Shown piece after piece: positions 1-10,903 of a DNA stretch of 64,000 nucleotides (position 1 is the stretch's first letter; each line of letters begins with the position of its first letter). Both the position numbers and the translations under genes were made by a program. The notes beneath the pieces are model-generated. The model was not told where the DNA came from and did no database searches. It saw only the letters and a program-made list of their open reading frames with translations. Source of the DNA: Buddleja alternifolia (taxonomy: Eukaryota; Streptophyta; Magnoliopsida; Lamiales; Scrophulariaceae); the NCBI GenBank assembly GCA_019426215.1, contig CM033400.1, positions 24,474,568-24,538,567 on the forward strand. The letters run 5' to 3'.

Positions 1-722
1 GTTATATTTTTTATATTTATAATAAATAAAATTGGTATAAATAATACTTTCATAAATAATATAAGATTAATAAAAAAATTTAAATTAAAAAATATAATAT
101 TAGATGCATAAAAATCAAATTAAACAATGTTTTACTTAATATGATGATTTTTACTAATTTTTTTGATTTTTCAAAAAAGATGATCTTGTTTTCTTTCATT
201 GTTTTCTGTTTTTTTTTATTTTCTATTTTTAAGAAATTATATTGAATTTGTTTTCTAATTCAATTTATTTTTCATATTTTTTTTATATTTTTTATGATAT
301 TTTAATTTGTTGGGTTTTAATTAATTTAGTTTTAGTCAATGGAAATCGGAATCCATTAAAAAATAATTTTACTTAAATTTAAAAATTATTTTAAGATATA
401 ATTTTTAATATTTTCTTTTTATTTTCTAATTTTTCAAAAGTTTTCAAAAAAAATTATTTTGTTTTCTAGCTTTGTTTTATTTTTGTATATTATCTCTGAA
501 TTTTCTTATGTTCTTACCTTTTGTTTTTCTGAGTTTTTAATTTATTTATTTTGTCAATGAAATTTTTTTTTTGCCATTAAAAATAATGTTATTTAAAATT
601 TAAAGTTAACTTAAGATATATTTTTTATTTTTTTATTTTTTTAGATCAATTTTAATATTTTGTAATTATATTCGCATTTATCTAAATATTATATTTTTTT
701 ATTTTTTGAATAAATAATTTTT
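1..722. other. AT-rich intergenic DNA
   Basis: Very AT-rich sequence dominated by runs of T and A. I see no coding, RNA or element signature before the solo LTR that follows. Confidence 0.6.
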
Positions 723-727
723 TAAAC

Positions 728-2381
728 TGTTGGGAATTTTGTCGGTATGCGCAGCGGAAACGAAAATAGATCCGGATTCCCAAGCTAAGATCAATTTGTG
801 GCTTTCGTTGATTTTAAACAAGAAAAAGATGAATACGAAAAACTTACCTTTTCGCGTATTCAACTTTGATCCTCGCAAATCTTCAATTGTCTCCAACAGT
901 TCAATTGTGCCGTCTCTAGATCATCACGCAGAAACGGACTCCGGAAAATCTCCATCTCCAATCTCCATAGCGACTAGGCGAGAATGAGTGGACTTATGAA
1001 GAGAACGTTTTTCTCTATCTAGTATTTTTTTGGTGAAGGATTTCACGTTATGTGACTTATTTTTCTTCGTTAACTTTTGAGCTTGTGTTCACACACCCCA
1101 TAGGGCTATTGGGCGCCTATTTGGGCTATGTTGATCTAGTCAACTTAGTCCAATTAATTTAATCAATTAACATTTAATCTAATTAAATATATATTGATTA
1201 AATCAATATTAATTAATTAATCAACTAATATTCTAGTTTAAGTATTTAACTAACACAGTTAATTAAATGTTCAAACTAATTAATTTAATTAATCATTGTT
1301 TAATCCAATTAAACAACTAATTAAATTAATTTGTCCAATTAATTAATTCGTCCTTCCTAAGGACAAATTACCAAAACACCCTCCAAATACAAGACTTGAT
1401 TTTTTCGTCTATTCCTTTATAGCGCGACTCTCTGGGTTCGCCTCGATTGGCAATAGGAGGATACCAAAGGATGTGGATGACACCTAGCCAGCACCATGGC
1501 CCTACATCATTGCCCAATCAAGTACGAAATGACTATGTCATTACGAACCTCTAGATTATGAATACCATATGAGTATAAGCCCTTCACTGACGTATCCCAA
1601 TCGAGTAAGAGTCATGGAATATGTCAAACTCACAGAATTCGATGCTATGCTAAGAATCATAGTAATATGAGATTATTAAACACGAGTTAGTTCATCAGCT
1701 CTGGCCAGAGACTTTCAATCTCATTTACCTATGATCGTATAGGATACTTCTCGTTTACTTTCGAGATAGTGAATTCCCTCTTGGCAATCACCTCACATGC
1801 TACTTCCAACTTGGAACGCACTTCGAGGTCGACCCCACCAATGAGTGAATTGGGCCTAGCTACTCTGATGACAGAATCCAACGTCACAAGTACATTGTGA
1901 TCGTGATCCTTAGGTCTAAGGCTCACGCATACCTTCATAATCAGTAATCTAATTATTGACAGTCACTGAGAAAAAACCCATGTTATCGGATTGCTACGAG
2001 TCATGTTCAAATACACTAATCCCATCAAGGTAACTATGACAAACTCCCACTATCCCATAGTATTCGACTGACACTCCTTTGTCAAAGCATGTGTCATACA
2101 AGTCCATACGAATCTCAATGCCTAATTGAGATTCTCCGACTGGCGAACCATTTAAGTAATCAAGTATCAAACCTTTCTAGTGCCCATCTCCTTAACTACT
2201 ATAAGGAGTGCAATGGTTTGCCTTGATACACATGGACTAGTTGTTCATTTAAAACTTATAGATGCCATCAAGAACTATACGAACAACATACTATTGCCTT
2301 TATATTAATTAGAGGTTGCACAATATAAACTTGTGCCTTATATGCTAACTCCTCGTTGGCATCGAGGGCACCTTACTAACA
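728..2381 (-). mobile_element. Solo LTR, family LTR-1 (1654 bp)
   Basis: Begins TGTTGGGAAT and ends CTTACTAACA. The five bases on each side are the same (TAAAC, 723-727 and 2382-2386), the mark of LTR-retrotransposon insertion followed by LTR-LTR recombination. Internal landmarks recur in the copies at 4311-12744, 25772-27369 and 36174-37933: a 'gcgactctctgggttcg' stretch, a 'gtgagagtcatgg'-type stretch, and a run near the left end on 'gccaatgagg...gagggca'. It is placed on the minus strand because the related copy at 4311 has its primer binding site on its left. There is no internal coding region. The superfamily is uncertain (copia or a LARD-type non-coding element). Confidence 0.8.
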
Positions 2382-4296
2382 TAAACTACAAATAGTATGA
2401 AGTATACAATTTCAATATTTTCAAAGTTTTTAGATTTTTCTATTTTATATTCACATGGGAGTTGGGGGTACTATTGACTTGTTCCCTCAACATCTACGTG
2501 CCACATAGGCAATTTTCCTCCAAATTCAGGTGCCGCATAAGTAATTTTTCCACCACATATCAAAATCTCCAAATTTGGTGTCACGTAGACATTTTTCGGC
2601 CAATTTTGAATTTTTCAACGAAATTTGTACTCAAATTGCCAATTTCTCGCCGGAGTATACCAAAATTGTCAACGTGACACTTTTTTGTATGAAAAAAGGT
2701 ACGGGGTCCTTTAGTTTACCCAAAATGCAATTTTTCCCTCAAGAGGGTAAGCTGACAATACCAACTCATTTCCTTCTATCTGATTCACGTACTAAAACCT
2801 GAAAACATGCGTCTAGGGGAAAAATCATGACCTATAAAAGTCCGAAAACAATAAGAAATTTGTTAAACAAGGATAAAAGGCAAATGAATATGGACAAGAA
2901 ATAGAAAGCCCGATAAAAATTGAATATCTTAGGCAAAAAATGTATAATGCAGTAAAAAATATAAGAACGTGAGCAAAATTGGATAAAAAAATATGAAAAT
3001 TTATGTCAAGAATTGTTTGATTGACACAAAAACATAAATTCTTTTGTCTCACCTTGATAGGTGATGACACAAAAATTTCAAGTATTTAATTATCATTTTA
3101 GAGTTGGAAAACCCTCATTATAGGATTCTCAAAACTTTTGGTCAAGAAATCCACCTCCTTCGTATGTGAATGGGAATTATTAGTTGAGTGGTTTCGACTC
3201 ATTCCTGATTAATATAAATGTTAACCGGTAATTACACTTTTAAGCTACCTCTGATGAAAAGAATTAGATAATAATAAAATAAACAAACGAGATGAAAATG
3301 AATGTATATGAATATGCACATTTTACAAACGAGATGAAAATGAATATATATGAATATGCACGAAGAAGATTCATTTTATTCATTAGTAGAAACATAGAAA
3401 ATGAAACTTTACAAATGAAGAAGAATGAAATCTCACTAGCACAACCATTTTACCTAGCTCGATCCATCATTTGCAAAAGAAGTAAAGCACGGAATAGAGT
3501 TTTGATTCTTTCCTCACGTGAGCGGACCGATGGACGCTTATGGCTAACTTCTTTCGTCTTTCTTGGCTTTGTTTGAACAAGGAATAATGCTTCTACCACC
3601 GTTCTCTTTTTTTGGCAACAACAAGCCCTTTCCTATTTGTTCAAGATTATGTTGGTTTCTACTTTTAAAATTGAAAAGAAATTCACGTTTAATTAATCTA
3701 ATTTAATTTTGAAAACAGAGTTTAATTCCAATTCAAAAGAATAAATCCAATTTATTACATAAGAGACAAGTCTAACTTATTCTTTCTCAATTTGGAAAAT
3801 AAATCTAGCCCAAAACAAATCCTATTTATTTAATCATCACTCATTATAAATAAAATTCCAATTTTTTTAATTTATGATATAATTAAATCTAATTTAATTA
3901 TTAAAGTTAAATCCAATTTAACCTAATTAAATCCAATTTAATTTTTAGAAAAACAAAATCACTTTATTAGGAAAAAGGGGCTTTGACAAATTTTGGGTCA
4001 AATTTGTCTATTGGGTCAAACACAATAATTATTAATAATCATACATATATATATATATATATATAAATATATATATAATAATTAATGGCTGGGCCGCGCC
4101 GCCACCCCTCTTTTTTCCTTTATTTTCTGCGCAGCAGCGCTGCCGCCAGCGAAATCGGGTGACGAAATGGGGCAATAAATTTTTAAAATTCTAGTTTTTA
4201 ATATCCAATACAAAACCAATCAAATCCAATTTTGAAAATCTAATTTTATTTACCAACATAATCTTAAACGCGAAAATCATTAATTGCGTTAAAGTC
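2382..4296. other. Non-coding stretch, possible internal region of LTR-1 element
   Basis: No convincing gene. About 2460-2720 has loosely repeated 'gtcacgtagac/caattttc' phrases like the ends of plant DNA elements, but no partner end was found. About 3660-4296 lies directly inside the primer binding site of the LTR-1 copy that starts at 4311, so it may be that element's leader or internal region. An (AT)n microsatellite lies at about 4046-4078. Confidence 0.4.
3281..3361. repeat. Tandem direct repeat, two units of about 37 bp
   Basis: The phrase 'acgagatgaaaatgaat' followed by 'tatatgaatatgcac' occurs at about 3287-3319 and again at about 3331-3361, with one or two differences. It is a simple local duplication in non-coding DNA. 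Confidence 0.75.
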
Positions 4297-4309
4297 GGCT
4301 CTGATACCA
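4297..4309 (-). promoter_or_regulatory. Primer binding site (initiator-Met tRNA type)
   Basis: The minus strand reads TGGTATCAGAGCC, the usual plant iMet-tRNA primer site. One base separates it from the LTR end at 4311 (minus strand ...ATTCCTAACA). It fixes the orientation of LTR family LTR-1 and shows that 4311 is the inner end of a 5' LTR. Confidence 0.85.
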
Positions 4310-4310
4310 C

Positions 4311-4890
4311 TGTTAGGAATCCTTCGAGTAAAAACACAGCAGGATAATTTCTTTTTTCAAATTCCTAATCTTGGATCACTTTTACGAATTAATCATTTTT
4401 GATGCTCTTCTAAAAACTTGAACGAAATTGTTTACCCTTTCAATTCCGTATATTTCTTCGCATAACAGCAACTCCCCGAGCTCCTGTCTCTAAAGATGCA
4501 CGTGAAACAAACCTTCAAAAGTTCTTCCAAAGCTTCCTCGCTGATGTGATGGACGGCTAGGGCATACTATGGAGGAGGGAGAATTCTCTTTCTCTTGTGT
4601 TATGTAACTAGGTTAAAAACCCTTGATTATGACTTGTCAAGTATTGGAGTTACCTTATAACTCCTTTTACTTAGTGAACAAGTCAAGGAGTCTTCCATAC
4701 TCCATGTTGGCCGACCCCTAGGGCTCCTTAAGGACGTGAGTGGGCTTCGTTGGCCCATTCAACTTAGATTACCTATTTAACATGTATTTAATTTAAATCC
4801 CATTTAAATTTCAATACAAATAATTAATTAGTTCCTAATTAATTAATCTTCAATTAAATAATTTAATTTAATCTCATTAAATTAAATATT
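4311..4890 (-). mobile_element. LTR-1 5' LTR, first segment (interrupted)
   Basis: Starts TGTTAGGAATCC next to the primer binding site and follows the same internal order as the solo LTRs at 728 and 25772. A SIRE-lineage element interrupts it at 4891, with the target duplication ATATT on both sides. The LTR resumes at 12388. Confidence 0.75.
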
Positions 4891-6325
4891 TGTTAGGAAT
4901 TTCATGTTAGATGTTTTGATGATGACAAAATAGAATTTTATGTTAGACCCCAAAATATAATGTAAGTTTATGTTTCATAGATCAATTGTATAAGCGTTTG
5001 AAAGTATGTAATTTTGTTAGGCTTGTAATTTCTTATCTTTGTAGATTTTAGACTAAGTATTAGATACTGAATCGCTAATAGAATTCTAGGTGAGTGTATT
5101 AGAGAAGAAGTTGAAGATCAGCGTCTGAAGTCAGAAGAAGATGAAGATTTATCCTTAGCGTCTGTCAAATGTTAAAAGACTATTTTAGGATTCTTGAATC
5201 AAGCGCTCAAAGCACTCTAGCGATCAGAATCTGATTCACCTGAAATAAATTCTCAAGTCATGAAGGACTTAAATGCAATCATTCAACGGACATTTATTTT
5301 CAACGGGAAATAAATTCAAATGCATTAAATGTCTGATAAGTGCATTAAATGTGATAAGCCAATATGACTTGTGGACAAGCCACTTTTTGACTAGATTGTC
5401 AGAACTTCAAAGTTTATAGTTGCTCCAGTCCAATCGGAACCAGCAGGATTTCAGGAATGTCAGAGAAAAGGTATAATCACGCGCCGTGTGAAAGACACAC
5501 TCTCACATGTGTCCAATGGACATATCCCAAGAATTGCCTATAAATACCTCCTTCCAGGAAACCCTAAACATACATAGAGATAGAGATATACGTACATGCA
5601 CAAGAAAAATATGCTGAAGAAAAAGCTTAGAAACTCCATAGCTAAAATCTTTCAAGCTTTTTACATACATTCCATACAGTCTCAAATATCTCAAACATCT
5701 TCCAAAGAAGAAACCTAAACTCTTACTGAGAAATTCCAAGTTATTTGATCTTTCCAAAAACAAACAAACCCTTGTGATAAAACCCTAAACCTTTCATTTG
5801 AGTGAGAAAGTTGTTGAAACCCTTTACAGGCAGCATTTCTGAGTCAGAGAAGCTTGTAGAAGATGATCTTCATTGGTGCTGAAATCTGTGTGATCAAGGA
5901 GCCCAAGATCATTTTCACCTATTCACTACCTTGTAGAAGATTTCGTGTGATTCTTTGATAATCATCTTAGTAAATTTCCTCCAAGTGAAAAGGAGAAGAA
6001 GGACGTAGCTGGGATTACATCACCCAGTGAACCTTATATATCTTGTGTCATTTACTTTCATTGTTGTCTTACTTTATATTTTCCTAATAACTTTGAAAAA
6101 GACAAGCGCGACTATTTAACCTAAACGAACGCTAAAGCTTTAAAATCATTTTCGCTGTGCTAACCCTGATTAAGTGTTCTACCTTGGTAAATTGCTGAAA
6201 TCACTAAGTCTAAGTTATCTTTACTGAAGCGTCTGACCCAAGCGCTCAGCTTTCTAAGCGTTCTAATCTCTAGAAGTGATACGAATTTTTGAAGTCCAAA
6301 AAGGCTTCAGGGTCTATTCAACCCC
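4891..6325 (+). repeat. 5' LTR of SIRE-lineage element (3' end deleted)
   Basis: Begins TGTTAGGAATTTCATG and collinear with the 3' LTR at 10904 until the phrase 'gggtctattcaacccc'. The 3' LTR continues from there through 'ctagaccctttcg' to its CA end, while this copy switches to other sequence. It carries a TATA box at 5539-5546 and many AAGCGT/GCGCT words typical of this family in the window. Confidence 0.85.
5539..5546 (+). promoter_or_regulatory. TATA box of the LTR promoter
   Basis: TATAAATA in the context 'gcctataaatacc'. It is conserved in the 3' LTR (about 11552) and in the LTRs at about 35926 and 47201, and on the minus strand in the LTRs at 29318 and 54886. In this deleted element it is the promoter nearest to the surviving ORF. 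Confidence 0.6.
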
Positions 6326-7613
6326 TCAACCGAAGCTTTTCCAAATTCATCAATGGCACCCAAAACTTCAAAATCTGCTGCCGAAAAATCTTCCAAGTCT
6401 GAGAAACCAGTCACTATTAACGCCGGTTTTCTTATTAACTGGGACTATCTCTTCGATAACCAGAACTTCCATCTAAGGACTGTTCTTCCACTTGTCCAAG
6501 AGTCTGGTTTACACGACATGATAACTGCTGTTTTCAACTTCTTTGAGGAAGAAACCCTATTCTTCTTCAAGAACGCAAAGATCTCCTACGACGGAAACTC
6601 CATTTCCTGCGTATTTTCCTTCGCCCGTGAGACCTTCGTCCTCACCCTTTCTCTGATTTCTTCTCTACTAAATTTGCCAAGTGATGGTGCTGAAATTGAA
6701 AGTGTCACCCTTGGTGATGCTACAAAGGTATGGGCATTGATCAAGAAAGATAAAGTTGAGACTGCCTATGAACCCAACTTCAAGTAAAACGACTTGAAAG
6801 GAGAATATGTCATTCTTGCGGACATATGTGCAAAGATGATCGAATGCAGAAAGGGAAGCTTTGATAAAGTTTCAAACCTACAATACAAGATGATGGTAGC
6901 CATTCTGACCAAACTGAAGATAAATTGGTCGCTCTACGTGTTTAATTGCTTTAAGCAAGCGATGGCCAAGTCGGTAAATCCCAAGCCTTACAGGATTGTC
7001 TTAAGCCGTATTCTTCGCGCTAGCAGTTTCACAAATTCTGCTGGAAAGAAAATCCCAGCGCTAAAGTTCTATGGAAAGAAAATGATTGGCGAGCTGCTAA
7101 AGCCAAGGAAGCGTGGTGGAGCAGCGGTTCCTAAAGAAGAGCGTGAGCAACTTCTTGCTGAAGGATTTGTTCACAGCGATGATGAAGAGCAAGTGACATC
7201 ATCATCATCATCATCTTCATCGGAAGAAGAAGTGGTGGTTAGGCGACCAAAATGAAAGATCGCTGTTAAGGTCGTTGAACCATCCAAGCCAGCAAAGAAG
7301 CAGAAGAAGCAGGAGCCCAAGAAGAAACAGAATACTCCTTCTCCTTCTCCTAAATCACCCTCTCCCCCACCTATCTTCGTGATCTCTCCAGAAAGAGGAA
7401 GAAGAGGTAGAAGAAGTACCGCTTGCCCGAAGGCGTACTCCTCTCTCCACTCCAGCTGCATCGACAAGCGCTCCAACAAAGCCAGCGCTTGAAGAACCAG
7501 CGAGTGTTCCACCTCTGTCTGACGTTGTTCCAGAAATCAGTTCAGATCCTAAAGCCTATGCTCATTCTAAAAAGCTTTCTCGTTTTGGGATTAAGTACTT
7601 GTGCAAAGCAAAA

Positions 7614-7678
7614 GTAGTTTATCCTTTCCTCGTTAGTTTCTAAGCCTCTAACACTAGGATAAAATTCTTTCAGCCGAG
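7614..7678 (+). other. Possible intron 1 in post-pol ORF (weak)
   Basis: The frame ending ...YLCKAK at 7613 meets GTAGTT. The conserved frame resumes as CKANIQTV at 7679 after a T-rich tract and 'ttctttcagccgag'. Removal as a 65-base phase-0 intron keeps the frame, but it needs the second AG (7677-7678) rather than the better first AG at 7672-7673. Ordinary decay is an equal alternative. Confidence 0.3.
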
Positions 7679-7859
7679 TGTAAGGCAAATATTCAAACTG
7701 TTCTCAACACTCTTGAGGATTTGCATATTCCTATCCGTGCTGATCCTATCACTTCTTTTCTAGATTTAGATCCAGAAGAAGTTGTTTCGGAGCCTGAGGA
7801 AACTGTACCAACTGTTGAAATAGATCAAGCGACTGACAAAGTCGATGATAGTCCTCAGG

Positions 7860-7939
7860 GTAAGCGTTGTAGTATTTTATTTGTAATTTCTACTTAGTAG
7901 AAATTTTGCTTGCTTTTCTCAAACGCTTACATGTATCAG
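7860..7939 (+). other. Probable 80-bp GT-AG intron in post-pol ORF
   Basis: The donor is CAGG|GTAAGC and the acceptor TATCAG|C, with a pyrimidine-rich stretch before it. The unspliced frame hits a stop inside the segment. Removing exactly these 80 bases joins a phase-1 codon (g + ct) and continues in the frame that reads QDAPDADAPPSSEVP, homologous to the minus-strand copy near 61.2 kb. The minus-strand copy keeps the CAGGGTAAG donor context at the same place, but there the segment is only 22 bases and is read through. Confidence 0.55.
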
Positions 7940-10889
7940 CTCAAGATGCACCAGACGCTGATGCACCTCCATCTTCAGAGGTTCCCATTGAAGTAGATAT
8001 TGACCTGGCAACTGTTGTGGATATAGCTAAAGAAGTAGCCCAAGTCCTTCCTGACGCTGAAACATCTCCAGTTAGTGAAGCGACTTTCCATGCTGAGCGG
8101 TCGATAGAAGTGGCCCCTATCCCAACAGAGTCAATTGCCTTTGTTCCTACTCCAACTACATCTCCTCCTCGTGTCATCAATTTTTTTCCTCATGGATATT
8201 CTTCTGAAGTTGAATTTTATTACGCCGCTAAAGAACGAGACACTCAGACACTTTCCGAATCCGAAATCAACTTTCAAAACTCTTCATAGGCCTGATGTTT
8301 CCAACTCTGCTAAATTTGAATTCTTCGAGCGATTCGCCGACCTGGGTCTCTACAATCTTGAGCGTCTTCAATCTCGCCTTGAGTACATTCGACGACCAGC
8401 GTTCAACATGATAGAATTTGACGAGAAGCGTTTCAACTTCACTGGCGATTCTGAAGAATCCTTTTATCCCTTGCGCCAGAATAAGACTGTTATCAAGAAT
8501 CCACATATGGGTGACTGGTCAAAGAATCCATATGAAGAAATTCTCAACAGAATTGGATACTCCGATGACCCCAAAGTTGTTCATGCTCCTCAGAACGCTC
8601 TATCTCCTAAACCTCTCAGATTATGGAAAGGAAAAGGACCAGTGGTTGCTGAGCGTCCAAATCCCGTTAACGCTTGGATAGAAGACGAAACCTGAAAATA
8701 CCTTGCAAGATTATGGGCTGAGGATTATGATGAAGAAATTGAACGCTTTGAAAAGTTTCTTGCAGCTAGAAAAGAACAGAAGAAAGCTGATAAACTTGGA
8801 AAGCGATGGATGATGGATACAACCAGATGGGCTGAAGAGTTCATTTTACACTTCTATACTCTTGAAGAACTTGTGAGATATCCGTTCTTATTTGAATTTG
8901 GAATCGAATACAGACGCCGAGGGTTTGCTACCTTTTTACTTCAACAGCGTCAGCATATTGCCAGAAATGTTAGCGATCTGCCAGGATACAGGAAACCAAT
9001 CGAAAGCTACATCCGTCAACAACTAGCCTTCGTCAGTCAAGGCGGACGATATGTGTTTCACCCTCGTCAAGCGTTTGTTCAGCGCATCTTTCCAGATCTG
9101 AACAAAGAAGCGTCCACCAGTAAACAACCGCTTCTTCCAGGACAAAGTGAAATTTTTGTCGATGTTGCAAATGAACACGCTGAGTTTGCTGAATTCAACC
9201 GAGAGAGAAGAGCAGTGATAGAAAATGCACAAGCGCTGGATATCACTTTCAACCACTATTCAGGGCTAAGCGACTTCCGAGGATACAATTTTCACCCTGT
9301 GCTCTTTTGTGAACAAAACATTCTAGTGGCCAAGATGATATCGCTGATCAAGCCAGTGGACCAAGAAGTAGCTCAAGTGCTAATGCCTTTTATTTTGGAC
9401 TTCTACAACTCTTATACTTCAGGAATTGATCTGCCAGAAGGAGTGCAACTTGCACTAAGCAATGAAGAGCACGAAAACGCTATATTCTTTATCCCGTAGA
9501 CAAACCTGATTAGTCCAAGGCATGTAATGGAAGCGATTGGCCCACTCTGGGTCATTCCTGTTGTAAGTCCAGCATCTCCAATTGAAATTATTGCAATCGA
9601 AGAGGAACAAACTCCTGCTGTGGAAGCTGCTCAATCCACAGACGCTGATATGCAAGATATTAACCTCAACGCTCCAGCAGTCGAGGTTCACGTAGATGAA
9701 CAAATTGTTCAAATTGACTTCGCAAATCAAACGCTAGACTCAGCAATAGAAGAGGTTCGTGCTGACTTAGTCGCACAGCCTGACGATTCTATTATCAGAG
9801 ACAAATCTAAAGGCAAAGCTCCAGGAGTCCAAGCTCTCACGGACCTGAGCGTTCCTCTTCCAATTCATCAGATTCAGACTCTGATAGTGATCCAGAAGCT
9901 AAAGATTGCAGAAAAGTTGTTTGACATTCTCTCAGCGATATAAAAGGCTCTTGCTCTCGGTTAGAAGAGCAAAGTACTTCCACGCTTAATCAAGTGGAAA
10001 CAGTTCTCAAAGCTAATATGCGAAATGTCAACAAGCTTACAATTTCCATGATGAACAGTATCGCTCCTCTCGTCAAAGAACTGTCCGACGATTTCAACAA
10101 AACGCTTGCGCAGAATGCTTCAGCTGATACTGAGCGTCACAATTCTTCCAACCTTATCTCTCAGAGTATCGCTGAACAGATTGCTCTCTTGATAGATGAA
10201 GTCAAGCTTCTCCGAAGGGATATCGCTGACTTAAAGGCTTCTCTTGCTGATGTCAAGAAGGGGGAAGAGAAAGAAAAGTCCAAGGCTATATCTAAAACAG
10301 ATAATAAACACTGGCGATCAATGTTTGATGAAATAGTGAGCATAAAGAAAATATTATTTAGGAAGGTACTTGCTTCTGGACTTGGACGTCGAATTTTTGG
10401 AGAGTATGGGATTTCATCCTTATGCCGGACCTCTCAGACGACCTGTCAATTGGAAACCATCCAATGATAGAAGACAAGACATCTATTATGACTTAATTCG
10501 TGAACTTGGTATTCCTCCAAGGGAAAGGGAGGAAAGGCTGAAGGAACTAAATGAAAGCGCTAGAAAGCGAAGGCATGACTATGATGAACTCCAACATACC
10601 ACCATGATAGACGTTGATAGATTCCTCATGGACTTAGAAAATGAGATCTACCAAAAATAAGAAAGCATAAAGCGACAGAAAAGATGAATGTTTTTTTATT
10701 TTTTTTCTTATATTCAGTATAAATCGTGTATGCTTATCTCTCTATATAAATGAATAATTTATCGCTGAAACACCTTGTTGAGGCTAAACTAACTTATCTA
10801 ACTTTCTAAACACTAACTTACTCATTTGAGCTTTCTTTGAACTCTTAAATTATAAAAAGAGTTATAAGAGTTAAAGTCTTGACATCATC

Positions 10890-10902
10890 AAAAAGGGGGA
10901 AA
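10890..10902 (+). promoter_or_regulatory. Polypurine tract
   Basis: AAAAAGGGGGAAA lies one base before the TGTTAGG start of the 3' LTR. The same tract occurs in antisense at 56439-56453, next to the minus-strand element's LTR. It would prime plus-strand DNA synthesis. Confidence 0.85.
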
Positions 10903-10903
10903 T

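Larger units (their letters stand above)
6353..10660 (+). pseudogene. Post-pol ('env-position') ORF of SIRE-lineage element, degenerate
   Basis: ATG at 6353 opens a lysine/serine-rich start (MAPKTSKSAAEK) followed by a globular part with a 'GFLINWDYL' motif, a 'SLLNLPSDG' motif and, near 6890-7020, 'MMVAIL..LKINW' and a 'KPYRIVLSRIL'-type block. This order resembles plant proteins annotated 'putative plant transposon protein'. Acidic, Pro/Ser-rich linkers follow to about 8290, then a conserved helical block (about 8290-9500) and a coiled coil near 10150-10290 (heptad-like LLIDEVKLLRRDIADL). In-frame stops lie at 6785, 7253, 8693 and 9497. Frames change near 7385, 8250 and 9900, and at a good GT-AG intron (7860-7939). 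Homologues at 44889-48272 and 62545-56647 lie between pol and the 3' LTR, where SIRE elements have an env-like ORF. I see no convincing membrane segment, so an envelope role is not supported. Confidence 0.75.

Noticed and set aside
2825..3070. Hydrophobic 81-codon ORF suggestive of a membrane protein
   Set aside because: AT-rich DNA gives hydrophobic codons by chance; no start context or homology recognised.
728..4890. 728-2381 and 4311-4890 as the two LTRs of one LTR-1 element
   Set aside because: 728-2381 has its own perfect TAAAC duplication on both sides and no polypurine tract at 2382, so it is a solo LTR.
5503..5763. Minus-strand ORF repeated at 11516-11752
   Set aside because: Antisense to the SIRE LTR around its TATA box and transcript start; explained by LTR duplication.
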